Position numbers and translations under genes: made by a program. From positions 23,089 through 87,088 of the forward strand of contig NZ_JACJRG010000025.1 of assembly GCF_014697125.1 (NCBI RefSeq): 64,000 nt of DNA, in the 5' to 3' direction. Below are positions 7,485 to 16,371 of the stretch, piece by piece. The notes below the pieces were generated by a model that saw only the letters and a list, made by a program, of their open reading frames with translations, had not been told where the DNA came from and did not search any database. Position 1 is the stretch's first letter; each line of letters begins with the position of its first letter. The stretch comes from Anabaena minutissima FACHB-250 (GTDB lineage: Bacteria; Cyanobacteriota; Cyanobacteriia; Cyanobacteriales; Nostocaceae).

Positions 7485-10400
7485 CTATGCTAAACCACTC
7501 AGGCGATCGCGTAAAATCTCTGCTTGTTTTTCCGCTTCGGCTAAAGCTTCTCTTGCACTCTGCACTACATCTGGCCTAGCTTTATCCACAAAGTTGGCAT
7601 TGCTTAACCTACCTTTGAGAGATTGCGCTTCGGCTTCAATTTTGCTCAGGCTTTTCTCTAGCTTGGCACGCATGGCTGCTAAATCCACCACACCATCTAG
7701 AGGTATGACTACCTGTACTGTACCAACTACACCTGCAATAGCTTTTTCTGGTTCTTGTGTTGGTGGTTGTAATTCCTGCTGTACTGGAGTGTTTTCTGTG
7801 GCGGGTGGGAATAACTGCGCCCAGAATTTTTGTCTGGCTTTGGCTGACAATAAAGTGCTGAGAACAAACCAAGTTGCGTAACCCAAACCGACGAGTTCAA
7901 AGAAAATGCCAAGGACAGGAATATCATCTAGGGTATCGCCAACAGCTATGGCCAGTCGGAAGAATATTAAACCTACAATCAGCCAGACAATCGTCCGCCA
8001 ACTACTTTTGGGTTTTGGCTGTACGACTGTTTGGGGTTTTGGTTCATCAGCAATGGTCAAAGTCTCCACCTTGGCTAAATCTTTAATGTAAGATTGTCCA
8101 GCCGTGAGGATTTGGCGTTCTTGTGGATTTTCAGACTGCAAATTTGCTGTGACTTTTACCCCTGGTTTGACTTCCGCTTCGGCGCGTAAATTGCGGATGG
8201 TGCGGATAGTACCAATTAGCAGTTCAAACTGTGTTTCTAAGTTTGGGTTAATGAGGTTATTATCAGCTTTCGGATATGGCTGTAAAGCTAACGTTTGTTG
8301 AGAATCAGCTGGTTGTTGGGTGAGAGTCTGCCAAATTTCTTCGGTGATGTGGGGCATAAAGGGATGCAGTAGCTTTAAAATCCCTTCGAGTACGTAGGCG
8401 AGGATTTGTTGGGCTACTCGCCGCGATGCTGGGTCTGCATCTTTTTGCAGTCTAGATTTTACTAGTTCAATATACCAGTCGCAAAAATCACCCCAAATAA
8501 ACTCGTATAGTCCTTTGGCTGCTTCTCCTAAACCGTAGTTATCGATGGAGTTAGTGGTTTGCTGGATAACTTGATGATAGCGAGAAAGAATCCAGAGATC
8601 GCTTAATTCCGTGGCAAGTGGTTGACCTAATTGTGCTGGGGTTTGTCCATCTAGATTCATCATGACGAATCTAGCCGCGTTCCACAACTTGTTGGCAAAG
8701 TTGCGGGAGGCTTCTACCGATGATGATTCATCTTTTTTGCGATCGTATTCTAAGCGAATATCTTGACCAGCACCCGCTACTTCTTTAACTAAGGTATAAC
8801 GTAGGGCATCAGTACCGTATTTATCAATCAGCAACAGTGGGTCAATCCCATTATTAGACGACTTCGACATCTTTTTATTGTTTTCATCCCTGACCAAACC
8901 GTGAATGTAAACGGTCTGGAAGGGCATTTTTCCAGTGAAATGACCAGCCATCATGGTCATTCTAGCTACCCAGAAAAAGATGATATCAAAGCCTGTAACT
9001 AGTGTGGTTGTGGGGTAGTAGGTAGCTAAATCTGGAGTTTGTTCTGGCCATCCTAATGTAGAAAAAGGCCACAAACCAGAAGAAAACCAGGTATCTAAGA
9101 CATCTGGGTCTTGTTCTAACTGGACATGTTCTCCAAATTGTGCCTTGGCTTTCTCCCATGCTTCATCTTGGGATTTGGCAACTACAAACGGTGTGCTATC
9201 GGTGATTTGTCCGCCTGTCTCACTGATAGCATACCAAGCGGGGATTTGATGACCCCACCATAATTGACGCGAGATACACCAATCCCTGAGACTTACTAAC
9301 CAATCGCGGTAAACCTTTGTCCAGCGTTGAGGGACAAATTCGGGGGTGTTTTGCTGGTCAAGGAAATCTAATGATTTATCCGCCATTGGGCGAATTTTGA
9401 CAAACCACTGAGTAGATAATAATGGTTCAACGGGAACTTTACCGCGATCGCTATAAGGAACGGTATGCTTATAATCTTCGACTTTTACTAACACAGCATC
9501 GGCTTCGAGGCGTGCAACTACATTCTTTCTCGCCACAAAGCGGTCTTGTCCTTGAAACTCCCCGGCGTTAGCGTTCAGCGTACCGTTTTTATTGAGGATA
9601 TTAATAAAGGGTAGATTGTGACGCTTACCCATTTCAAAGTCATTCAGGTCATGGGCGGGAGTTACCTTCACGCAACCTGTCCCGAAAGTGGGGTCAACTA
9701 ATTCATCGCCAATGATGGGAATTTCCCGTTGCATAATTGGCAGAGTTAAAGTTTTACCAATTAGGTGTTTATAGCGGTCATCATTGGGATTGACAGCTAC
9801 ACCCGTATCACCCAGCATGGTTTCTGGGCGAGTCGTCGCCACCTCTATATAACCAGAACCATCTGTTAAGGGATAGCGGAAATACCAAAGATTACCCTCA
9901 ACCTCTCTAGATTCCACCTCGACATCAGAGACAGCCGACTGGGAAGCCGGACACCAGTTAACTAAATATTCACCACGATAAATTAAACCTTCATCGTAGA
10001 GACTCACAAAAGCTTCCACCACAGCTTTAGATAAGCCCTCATCCAGCGTAAATCTCTCCCGTGACCAGTCTACCGACACCCCCAAGCGTCGCAGCTGATT
10101 AACAATTGTTCCCCCTGATTCCGCTTTCCATTGCCAAGCACGTTCTAAAAATTGGTCGCGTCCCAACTCATAGCGGGTTTTACCCTCGGCTTTAAGTTGT
10201 TTTTCTAAAATTGTGTGGACAGCAATACTAGCGTGGTCAGTTCCTGGTAGCCACAGGGTATTCCGTCCCTGCATCCGGTGATAACGCACTAGAGTATCAA
10301 TCAACGCACTCTCAAAGGCGTGACCCATGTGCAGACTACCGGTGACGTTTGGTGGCGGAATTACAACACAATAAGGTTCGCCACCATGATTGGGGTCAGC

Positions 10401-10496
10401 TTTGTAAATTTGGTTGTCTTCCCAGAATTTTTGCCACTTTGCTTCAGTGGAAAAAGGATCGTAGAGACTGGGAAGATTTGGTATAGTTGCGGTCAT
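7485..10496 (-). CDS. valS: valyl-tRNA synthetase with CAAD membrane-anchor domain
   Basis: 1003 aa class I synthetase for tRNA-Val. The HIGH motif is seen in PPNVTGSLHMGHAFESALID and the KMSKS motif in NNKKMSKSSNNG. An editing domain and anticodon domain are in place, and the C-terminal coiled-coil arm is at about 920-1003. Between anticodon domain and arm, residues about 830-896 hold two hydrophobic helices (TIVWLIVGLIFFRLAIAVG and FFELVGLGYATWFVLSTLL). This is the CAAD domain appended to some cyanobacterial synthetases, known to tether them to thylakoid membranes. The usual length without it is near 880-950 aa. Start is ATG (MTATIPNLPSLYDPF). Confidence 0.96.
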   Translation of the reverse strand: MTATIPNLPSLYDPFSTEAKWQKFWEDNQIYKADPNHGGEPYCVVIPPPNVTGSLHMGHAFESALIDTLVRYHRMQGRNTLWLPGTDHASIAVHTILEKQLKAEGKTRYELGRDQFLERAWQWKAESGGTIVNQLRRLGVSVDWSRERFTLDEGLSKAVVEAFVSLYDEGLIYRGEYLVNWCPASQSAVSDVEVESREVEGNLWYFRYPLTDGSGYIEVATTRPETMLGDTGVAVNPNDDRYKHLIGKTLTLPIMQREIPIIGDELVDPTFGTGCVKVTPAHDLNDFEMGKRHNLPFINILNKNGTLNANAGEFQGQDRFVARKNVVARLEADAVLVKVEDYKHTVPYSDRGKVPVEPLLSTQWFVKIRPMADKSLDFLDQQNTPEFVPQRWTKVYRDWLVSLRDWCISRQLWWGHQIPAWYAISETGGQITDSTPFVVAKSQDEAWEKAKAQFGEHVQLEQDPDVLDTWFSSGLWPFSTLGWPEQTPDLATYYPTTTLVTGFDIIFFWVARMTMMAGHFTGKMPFQTVYIHGLVRDENNKKMSKSSNNGIDPLLLIDKYGTDALRYTLVKEVAGAGQDIRLEYDRKKDESSSVEASRNFANKLWNAARFVMMNLDGQTPAQLGQPLATELSDLWILSRYHQVIQQTTNSIDNYGLGEAAKGLYEFIWGDFCDWYIELVKSRLQKDADPASRRVAQQILAYVLEGILKLLHPFMPHITEEIWQTLTQQPADSQQTLALQPYPKADNNLINPNLETQFELLIGTIRTIRNLRAEAEVKPGVKVTANLQSENPQERQILTAGQSYIKDLAKVETLTIADEPKPQTVVQPKPKSSWRTIVWLIVGLIFFRLAIAVGDTLDDIPVLGIFFELVGLGYATWFVLSTLLSAKARQKFWAQLFPPATENTPVQQELQPPTQEPEKAIAGVVGTVQVVIPLDGVVDLAAMRAKLEKSLSKIEAEAQSLKGRLSNANFVDKARPDVVQSAREALAEAEKQAEILRDRLSGLA

Positions 10497-10541
10497 TCTG
10501 GGAAATTCACGTTTGGAAGGACTCTAATAAATTTTGCCACA

Positions 10542-10580
10542 GGGTTGGGGATTAGGGACTGGGGATTGGGGACTAGGAAT
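10542..10580. repeat. short tandem repeat, GGGGATTNGGGACT type
   Basis: Degenerate G-rich heptamers in the valS promoter-proximal gap, of the type scattered in Nostocales genomes. Similar pieces occur near 14840 and 47720. Confidence 0.6.
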
Positions 10581-10663
10581 TTTGGATTTTAGATTGAATA
10601 ATCTAAAATCCACTCATTGCAAATCCAAAATTGAAAGGCTGGGAAGAAGAAATATTGAATCTT

Positions 10664-10690
10664 TGTAGAAACGCGATTCATCACGTCTTA
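10664..10690. repeat. diverged copy of the GAGACGCGAT palindrome
   Basis: Reads TGTAGAAACGCGATTCATCA then CGTCTTA; the arms are imperfect. The stop codon of the minus-strand gene at 10681-11628 lies inside it, so the repeat may have set that protein's C terminus. Confidence 0.55.
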
Positions 10691-11628
10691 TGATTCTTCG
10701 CATCCAAAAATTTTAACTGGTGGTATAGACAGTTAATTTGTGGTAGGTTCACTCCGGCGGCTTGGGCTTTTATTAATGGGTTGCCTAAAATTGCTTCTAC
10801 TTCCAACGGACGGTGTTCATCATAGTCGATTTTCATGCTGGGACGGTAAGGGGTCATCTTGATGGTGTAATCTAGCATGGTTTGGATGAAGCTATCAGGA
10901 ATTATCCGCCCCATACTATTTGCCCCACCTTTCACCTCATACATGATTTGTTCTACTAGTGTGCGGGTATTAGTATCTCTCATTAATCCGTCAGTGCTAG
11001 CGTTGAGAATTACAGACAGTCCATTGTAAGGAATATTCCACACCAGTTTTTTCCAACGTGCCAGTAATAAATCTTCTGCTAATTCAATCCCAACTCCTGC
11101 ACTTTGGAAATCTTGGGCTACTTGCTGCATTTTTTCTGTAATTCCAGCCGCAGAATATTCGGGGATATATTCCCCTAAAGTAATGTGTCCATAGTCTAAA
11201 TGCCGGATATGCCCTGACCCCACTTTATTAGAACACAGGAAGCACAAACCACCAATTACATGAACTTTGTGGAGAATTTGGGCTATTTCTTCTTCTACAC
11301 CTAGTCCATTCTGTAATAACAACACCACTCCACCATCTTTAACGACGGGTGGTAACAACTGCGGTAGCAAATGATTTTGAGTCGTTTTTAGTGACACTGC
11401 TACCACATCGCATTTTGGCATCTTGGTGACATCGTTGTAGGCGTTCACTTGGGGAAGGGTAAAGTCACCGTCTTTTGACTCGACGATTAGACCGTGGTTT
11501 GTAACGTGTTCGTAGTCACTCTTGAGTAAAAAGTGAACATCTAAACCAGCTTTTTGCAATTTAGCACCGTAAAATCCGCCTAATGCACCAGTTCCCAAGA
11601 TGCCATATTTGCAATGCTGTTCACTCAT
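10681..11628 (-). CDS. 2-dehydropantoate 2-reductase (PanE/ApbA) family protein
   Basis: 315 aa. The N-terminal Rossmann motif is GTGALGGFYGAKLQKAG. LLLQNGLGVEE and the ApbA C-terminal region (RWKKLVWNIPYNGLSVILNA) are as in the ketopantoate reductase family. The reaction would be NADPH-dependent reduction of 2-dehydropantoate to pantoate in pantothenate/CoA synthesis. Many bacteria carry several paralogues of unknown substrate, so the pathway is likely rather than certain. The last residues (NHKT) are encoded within an interspersed repeat. Confidence 0.8.
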   Translation of the reverse strand: MSEQHCKYGILGTGALGGFYGAKLQKAGLDVHFLLKSDYEHVTNHGLIVESKDGDFTLPQVNAYNDVTKMPKCDVVAVSLKTTQNHLLPQLLPPVVKDGGVVLLLQNGLGVEEEIAQILHKVHVIGGLCFLCSNKVGSGHIRHLDYGHITLGEYIPEYSAAGITEKMQQVAQDFQSAGVGIELAEDLLLARWKKLVWNIPYNGLSVILNASTDGLMRDTNTRTLVEQIMYEVKGGANSMGRIIPDSFIQTMLDYTIKMTPYRPSMKIDYDEHRPLEVEAILGNPLIKAQAAGVNLPQINCLYHQLKFLDAKNHKT

Positions 11629-11760
11629 ACTTTTTTGCCCAAAATTTTCTGATGATTATCATAGACCAGTGTCTAAAAACCAACTACTACCGCTACGCAA
11701 AAGTCAAAAGTCAAAAGTTTTTCAAGTAGAACGGCGTAAATGATTAATGGTTTGTAGTGT

Positions 11761-11863
11761 ACCCATGCGGGGTGAATCCTACGGATACGCTACGCGTTCA
11801 CGCAGTGTTCCGTAAAGCCTGCGGTATAGCTACGCTTAGGGCGCAGTCTCTCTGAGAGAAGGA
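11761..11863. repeat. mosaic of interspersed repeat pieces in a 310-bp gap
   Basis: The gap 11629-11938 has no gene. It contains GGATACGCTACGCGTTCACG, CCGTAAAGCCTGCGG, a GCTACGC element and CTCTCTGAGAGAAG, all motifs that recur in Nostocales repeats. Related pieces appear at 39689-39730, 46917-47020 and 47762-47840. Confidence 0.6.
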
Positions 11864-11938
11864 AGCTAGTTTGAAATAATTTATTCATAAAAATTAAACC
11901 TGTTTCACAATAATTTAAAATTTTTGGCAGGAGACACA

Positions 11939-12382
11939 ATGAAAATCTATTTTCTCAATCCCCAATCATTAGGTAAAAAAATGGCTGATATTGTTGATAT
12001 TGCAATTAGTGCTGATGCTTTTAAAACTCTGGTGACTGCTGTCAAAGCTGCTGGTTTAGTAGAAACATTAAAAAGTCCTGGCCCTTTTACTGTTTTTGCA
12101 CCCAATGATGATGCTTTTGCTAAATTACCGCCAGGAACTATCCAAACTTTGGTACAGAATATTCCCCAGTTAACCAGAATACTCACCTATCATGTCGTGC
12201 CTGGCAAGCTGAAACAGGCTGACTTAGCGAAACTTGGTACAGTCACATCTGTTGAGGGTTCACCTATCAAGATTGATTGTTCTGAAGGTTTTGAGGTCAA
12301 AAATGCCACGGTTTTAGCCGCAGATATTGAAGCTGATAACGGTATTATTCACGTTATCGATACTGTGATTTTGATGGGTTAA
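11939..12382 (+). CDS. fasciclin (FAS1) domain protein
   Basis: 147 aa from an ATG five bases after AGGAGA; a second ATG at 11981 (MADIVDIAIS) would give the bare domain. One FAS1 domain fills the protein: FKTLVTAVKAAGLVETLKSP, GPFTVFAPNDDAFAKLPPGT (H1 box), then LTYHVVPGKL and ADNGIIHVIDTVIL (H2 box). FAS1 proteins are usually extracellular or surface adhesins. The N-terminal extension here is not a convincing signal peptide, so location is unclear. Confidence 0.9.
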   Translation: MKIYFLNPQSLGKKMADIVDIAISADAFKTLVTAVKAAGLVETLKSPGPFTVFAPNDDAFAKLPPGTIQTLVQNIPQLTRILTYHVVPGKLKQADLAKLGTVTSVEGSPIKIDCSEGFEVKNATVLAADIEADNGIIHVIDTVILMG

Positions 12383-12766
12383 CGGGACTTAAACATTTTT
12401 GAGGGTTAAATAAGCTTCAAACCTTTGCGGGGTAAGGGAAATACACCAAATACACTAAAACGCCTGAAACCCAGATATACGAACAAATCAATCAAAGCGA
12501 TGTCCAAGTCTCTTGATATATACGTTTGAGGCTATTTTATAGGTGTTTTTTGCCTAAGACCCATTAATGATTATCTGGGTGGGTATTACCCACCTGATTT
12601 ATCGCTAAATCATTAGAATTGTTTATTAAAAGCATACTTATAGACTGATGAATTGTAATTTATGTTAAATATATGCAGAAGTATTTACTTTAGATATATG
12701 CTAAGTTAAGTTGATATATCTAAAAATATATTGAGTTTTAGATGCCAACATTATCCCAACAGATTA
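12383..12766. other. intergenic region, no gene seen
   Basis: AT-rich with no supported reading frame. The one structure is a short hairpin at 12578-12594 (GGTGGGTA / TACCCACC). It lacks a T-run and so is not a clear terminator. Confidence 0.4.
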
Positions 12767-13102
12767 ATGCTTTATTTTCATAACTTAGCTGAGTTCTCTC
12801 GTGCTAACTGCGTGGGGATTTGTGCCTTTCTTGTCCCTGCTAATTTACTAGCTACATTGTCAACCATAATTTTAGCTGTCATTAGTCGTCCAACCCTTCA
12901 AATTTGGCAAGCTGCTAGCATTGCAAGTGTTTTCGCAGTCTTAATGATACTACACGTATATACTTGGTTCATGATTGGTGTGGTGATGTCTCCCACCTAT
13001 ATTTTGTTAGGTTTAGCAATTACCTGCTTACTTACCAACGTTGCAGCTATCGTTTTACAGAAACGCCACCTTCACCGCTTTACTATTTCCCAAAACATTT
13101 GA
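12767..13102 (+). CDS. small membrane protein of unknown function
   Basis: 111 aa from the ATG at 12767; an in-frame TTG at 12731 would add 12 residues. Three hydrophobic stretches are visible (FLVPANLLATLSTIILAVIS, IASVFAVLMILHVYTWFMIG, ILLGLAITCLLTNVAAIVL), followed by a basic His/Arg tail. No family recognised. It is monocistronic, with a clear hairpin terminator about 200 bp downstream. Confidence 0.65.
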   Translation: MLYFHNLAEFSRANCVGICAFLVPANLLATLSTIILAVISRPTLQIWQAASIASVFAVLMILHVYTWFMIGVVMSPTYILLGLAITCLLTNVAAIVLQKRHLHRFTISQNI

Positions 13103-13132
13103 ACTAAATGCGGTAAGCCCCACACTCAAATC

Positions 13133-13285
13133 TTAGTAGGGTGGCAAAGAATAGCGATTGACGACGATTGCTCCATGACCAAAAGCAACCAATGCTGAGT
13201 ATAGCCGTTCTGGAAGGTCGAGTCGGATTTGTTTTGATATTCTTTTCTCATCATAAATGTTTGGATGTACTGTAAATCCCAGAAG
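13133..13285 (-). pseudogene. coding-like remnant, family unknown
   Basis: An open stretch of 50 codons with no usual start codon, reading among others DEKRISKQIRLDLPERLYSA and LVAFGHGAIVVNRYSLPPY before a stop. The composition looks like real protein, not random DNA. It may be the 3' end of a decayed gene or a small gene with a non-standard start. No homologue recognised. Confidence 0.3.
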
Positions 13286-13296
13286 TCATAGTTAGC

Positions 13297-13356
13297 TTTA
13301 GTCTCAGCCTATGATATTCAAGCTATTAGGACATGGGCTGAGACTAAAGATTTTTT
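13297..13356 (+). terminator. Rho-independent terminator-like hairpin
   Basis: Arms TTTAGTCTCAGCC (13297-13309) and GGCTGAGACTAAA (13336-13348) pair perfectly over 13 bp and are followed by a T-run. Best read as the end of the plus-strand membrane protein gene, just before the convergent pyrF-pyrE gene. Confidence 0.6.
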
Positions 13357-13380
13357 CCCTCAAGCCTTATTCCTTAAGAA

Positions 13381-14814
13381 TTAACCCTCACTCAAAGCCA
13401 AAAACTGCTCATCATTAATCCTTCCAGATTGATGGAGAACATCTGTTATTTCCGAAATAGTTAAAACTGCATGGCCACGATAACCATTTTCTACTAACCT
13501 CTTTTGTACACCTTGTTCATGGTCAATAAATACCACAATATCCTGCACATTTAGCCCAGATGACCTTAACTTTTCTGCCCCTTCCATCACACTTTTACCA
13601 CTAATGAGAATATCATCAACAACCGCCACTGTTTCCCCTGGATAAAAATTACCTTCAATTAATCTGCGAGTTCCATGTACTTTTACCTCTTTTCGAGGGA
13701 AAATCATTGGACAATGCAGACGTAAAGATAAGCCAGTAGCAGTAGGTAAAGAACCATAGGGAATACCCGCTAATCTGTCAAAAGTTAAATTTTTTAAGAT
13801 TTTTTCATAGCCACTAAGAACTTGATTAAAAACCTGGGGGTTAGAAATAATTTTGCGTAAATCAATATAATAAGGAAATATTGCCCCTGATGCTTGGACA
13901 AATTCGCCAAACATAATGCAACCAATATCATGAAGCTGTAAAATCAAATCATGGTAAGGGTGTTGCTTTGGAAAAACAACATCTGGAAGCCACACAGAAC
14001 AGGTAGAAGCATTTTGAATTACTTGAGTTTTTATTTGATTAATTTCTGCGCGTAAAGACTTCACTTCTTCAGATAAATTTGGTTTTGCCAACATATCTTG
14101 AGGCACAGGAATTAATAAACGATTTCCGTTGCTATCTAAACCTGCTTCTAAAATTCGGTTTAAATTACCTCCCTCACCCCAAACACTACGCGCCATGATT
14201 ATCCGTTCTGGTGCAACTGCCCTAATTTGAGATAATACTTCAGAATTAGTAGTTCCTACTTCTAAACCCAATTGTTCTGGCGTTCCCCAATTTTTTGATT
14301 CTTTTACTACTTGTAAATAAAGCGGTGATTCTTTTGTAGGATATTGCTGTAAAGCCTCTGCACCTGGGTTAGAAGTACAGCATAAGACAAACACTGCTTT
14401 ATCAGGATAAACCAAAAATGGAGCTACATGATCTTGTCCTGTATAGGGAGTAAGTGTAATTGCATCTACTTGCCATTCTGTAAATACTGTCTTAGCAAAG
14501 ATAGTGCTGGTATTTAAATCACTATGTTTCGCGTCTAAAATAATTGGAATATGATTTGGAATAGCTGCTAAAGTTTTATGCAGTAGTTCTAAACCAGGAA
14601 TACCCAAGGCTTCATAAAAACCCAATGTTGGCTTATAAGCACAGACAAAATCAGCAGTTTCAGCAATAATAAATTGCATCCATTCCCACAAACCAGAGAT
14701 GATAGCTTGAGATTTATAAATATCAGGCATCATCTCTATATTTGGGTCAAGACCAACAAACAGTAAACTTTGATTTTGCGATATAATTGTTTGTAATTTA
14801 TCAGAAAAAATCAT
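13381..14814 (-). CDS. pyrF-pyrE: bifunctional OMP decarboxylase / orotate phosphoribosyltransferase fusion
   Basis: 477 aa from the ATG at 14814; a TTG at 14826 is also in frame. The N-terminal half is a PyrF of the PyrF2 (mycobacterial/archaeal) type: LLFVGLDPNIEMMPD, then the catalytic DAKHSDLNTSTIFAKTVF. The C-terminal half is PyrE, with the PRPP-binding loop VAVVDDILISGKSVMEGAEK. It would carry out the last two steps of UMP synthesis. The order is opposite to animal UMP synthase (OPRT then ODC). PyrF-PyrE order is known from cyanobacteria and kinetoplastids. The gene stands alone. Confidence 0.93.
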   Translation of the reverse strand: MIFSDKLQTIISQNQSLLFVGLDPNIEMMPDIYKSQAIISGLWEWMQFIIAETADFVCAYKPTLGFYEALGIPGLELLHKTLAAIPNHIPIILDAKHSDLNTSTIFAKTVFTEWQVDAITLTPYTGQDHVAPFLVYPDKAVFVLCCTSNPGAEALQQYPTKESPLYLQVVKESKNWGTPEQLGLEVGTTNSEVLSQIRAVAPERIIMARSVWGEGGNLNRILEAGLDSNGNRLLIPVPQDMLAKPNLSEEVKSLRAEINQIKTQVIQNASTCSVWLPDVVFPKQHPYHDLILQLHDIGCIMFGEFVQASGAIFPYYIDLRKIISNPQVFNQVLSGYEKILKNLTFDRLAGIPYGSLPTATGLSLRLHCPMIFPRKEVKVHGTRRLIEGNFYPGETVAVVDDILISGKSVMEGAEKLRSSGLNVQDIVVFIDHEQGVQKRLVENGYRGHAVLTISEITDVLHQSGRINDEQFLALSEG

Positions 14815-14907
14815 TTGTTTAGTCAATAATCATTAGTTAATGGGCATTGGGCATTGGATATTTAGCCCTTGTCTCCTTCCCTTGCGTCCCCTACACTCCG
14901 AACTCTT

Positions 14908-15630
14908 CTAAATACCCGCAAACCATTCATAACCCTGATCCTCCCAGTAGCCTTGAAAAGGTGTTAGATGGCTCGTGAGAGTAATTTGAGTTACCCACTT
15001 ACTCTGTTTATAACCAAGTTTAATTGGCGAAGCAAGGCGTAAAGGCGCACCATTATCAACTGGTAAAGGTTCACCATTTTTTTGATAAGCTAACAGTGTT
15101 TGAGGATGTAAAGCTGAAGCAATATCCCAACTTTCGTAGTAGCCATCAGCCGATTTAAAATACGCATACCGGACATTACTTTTAGGTTGGGCAAGGGCAA
15201 TAATTTCTCTTAAACGGATGCCACCCCATTGCACGATCGCAGCCCAACCTTCTACACAAACATGGCGTATAATCATGGAAGTTAAGGGCAAATTTTGAAT
15301 CTCTGCCATACTCAGGCTTAAAGGATGATCAACTTCACCATCAATAATTAAACGATATTTTTCTATATCAATAATTGGCGTATACCGAAAAGTATTAACT
15401 ATTAATTCCTCTGGTTGAATTTCGCTAATTGAAAATTCTGGGACTGCCTTCTGGGGGCTAAATATTAGCTTTTCTATTTTTTGATTTAGTGGTTCAGAAA
15501 GTGTACCCACCAAATCTTCAAATATTGGCGTACCACAACCACCTAGCAAAAAACTCATGCTAGAAATACCGGAAATATTTAAAAATTTACGGCGGCTTAA
15601 TTGAGGATGGCGTAGACGAATTAAATCCAT
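14908..15630 (-). CDS. Tat-exported molybdopterin oxidoreductase of the sulfite oxidase/YedY fold
   Basis: 240 aa. The N terminus has a twin-arginine motif (SRRKFLNISG) and a hydrophobic run ending LLGGC, so it may also be lipidated. The oxidoreductase domain shows RHVCVEGWAAIVQWGG, whose Cys would bind molybdenum, and NGAPLRLASPIKLGYKQSKW near the C terminus. The best-known relative is MsrP (YedY), which repairs methionine sulfoxide in periplasmic proteins. The gene follows a cytochrome b gene by 35 bp, a likely electron donor. It is shorter than E. coli MsrP (334 aa). Substrate not proven. Confidence 0.85.
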   Translation of the reverse strand: MDLIRLRHPQLSRRKFLNISGISSMSFLLGGCGTPIFEDLVGTLSEPLNQKIEKLIFSPQKAVPEFSISEIQPEELIVNTFRYTPIIDIEKYRLIIDGEVDHPLSLSMAEIQNLPLTSMIIRHVCVEGWAAIVQWGGIRLREIIALAQPKSNVRYAYFKSADGYYESWDIASALHPQTLLAYQKNGEPLPVDNGAPLRLASPIKLGYKQSKWVTQITLTSHLTPFQGYWEDQGYEWFAGI

Positions 15631-15665
15631 ATTTAATCATGCAAGATTAGCAATTAATATTTGTT

Positions 15666-16265
15666 CTACCAAAACATTGAGGCTGTGAGTTCTTCCCCTC
15701 CCGCTTTACGTCCTAAAAATGAGTGAATAATAGCAAATATTATGGACATTGGGACTGAGGTAAAATGAACGATTCGTAAAGCTTCCCAACTCCCAAACAT
15801 ATCAACAATAACAGGAAATTGAGCAGGTTTATACATACCTATCCCAGTCAATAATGCCAGTAGCAAAATCGGAATAATGGATGTATAGACAATCCGATGC
15901 CAAGCATAAACTAGACGTTTAGGATTCTGAGTTTTTTGTAATGCTTTGATATCGTTAACACCAACAAATCGATGTCGCCAGCGTCGAGTAGTTAAAACAT
16001 AAATTCCGTACCACAGAAGATTTAGGGAAAATAGCCACATAGATGCAAAATGCCAGTGTCTACCACCTGCTAGCCAACCCCCTAAGGTAAATATATGAGG
16101 TATGTGTAAACCGTCACGTCCACCAAACACAGGGTTAGCATTGTAAATTTGCAGTCCACTAGTCACCATGAGAAATAGGCTAATGATGCTGATAGAGTGG
16201 AAAACCCTAGCCCCTATGGCTTGGGTAGGTAGTTTTCTCATCTTTGGGGGAATAGTTGCAGTCAT
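15666..16265 (-). CDS. cytochrome b561/Ni-hydrogenase b-type membrane cytochrome
   Basis: 199 aa with four hydrophobic helices. Candidate haem ligands are the His in GARVFHSISIIS, the His pair in GGRHWHFASMW, AWHRIVYTS, and RIVHFTSVPMSIIFAIIHSF. This fits the bacterial cytochrome b561/Ni_hydr_CYTB type. It lies 35 bp upstream of the Mo-enzyme on the same strand, as a quinol-linked partner would. It fills the place MsrQ has in proteobacteria but does not look like MsrQ itself. ATG start. Confidence 0.85.
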   Translation of the reverse strand: MTATIPPKMRKLPTQAIGARVFHSISIISLFLMVTSGLQIYNANPVFGGRDGLHIPHIFTLGGWLAGGRHWHFASMWLFSLNLLWYGIYVLTTRRWRHRFVGVNDIKALQKTQNPKRLVYAWHRIVYTSIIPILLLALLTGIGMYKPAQFPVIVDMFGSWEALRIVHFTSVPMSIIFAIIHSFLGRKAGGEELTASMFW

Positions 16266-16371
16266 GGATTTAAATGTTTTAGTTAAATAATTATATTAAA
16301 AAATGTGAAGCAAACTTTTCAAATCACATACTTAGAGGTAATCATCAGCACAAGACAGGCTGAAGAAGAAA

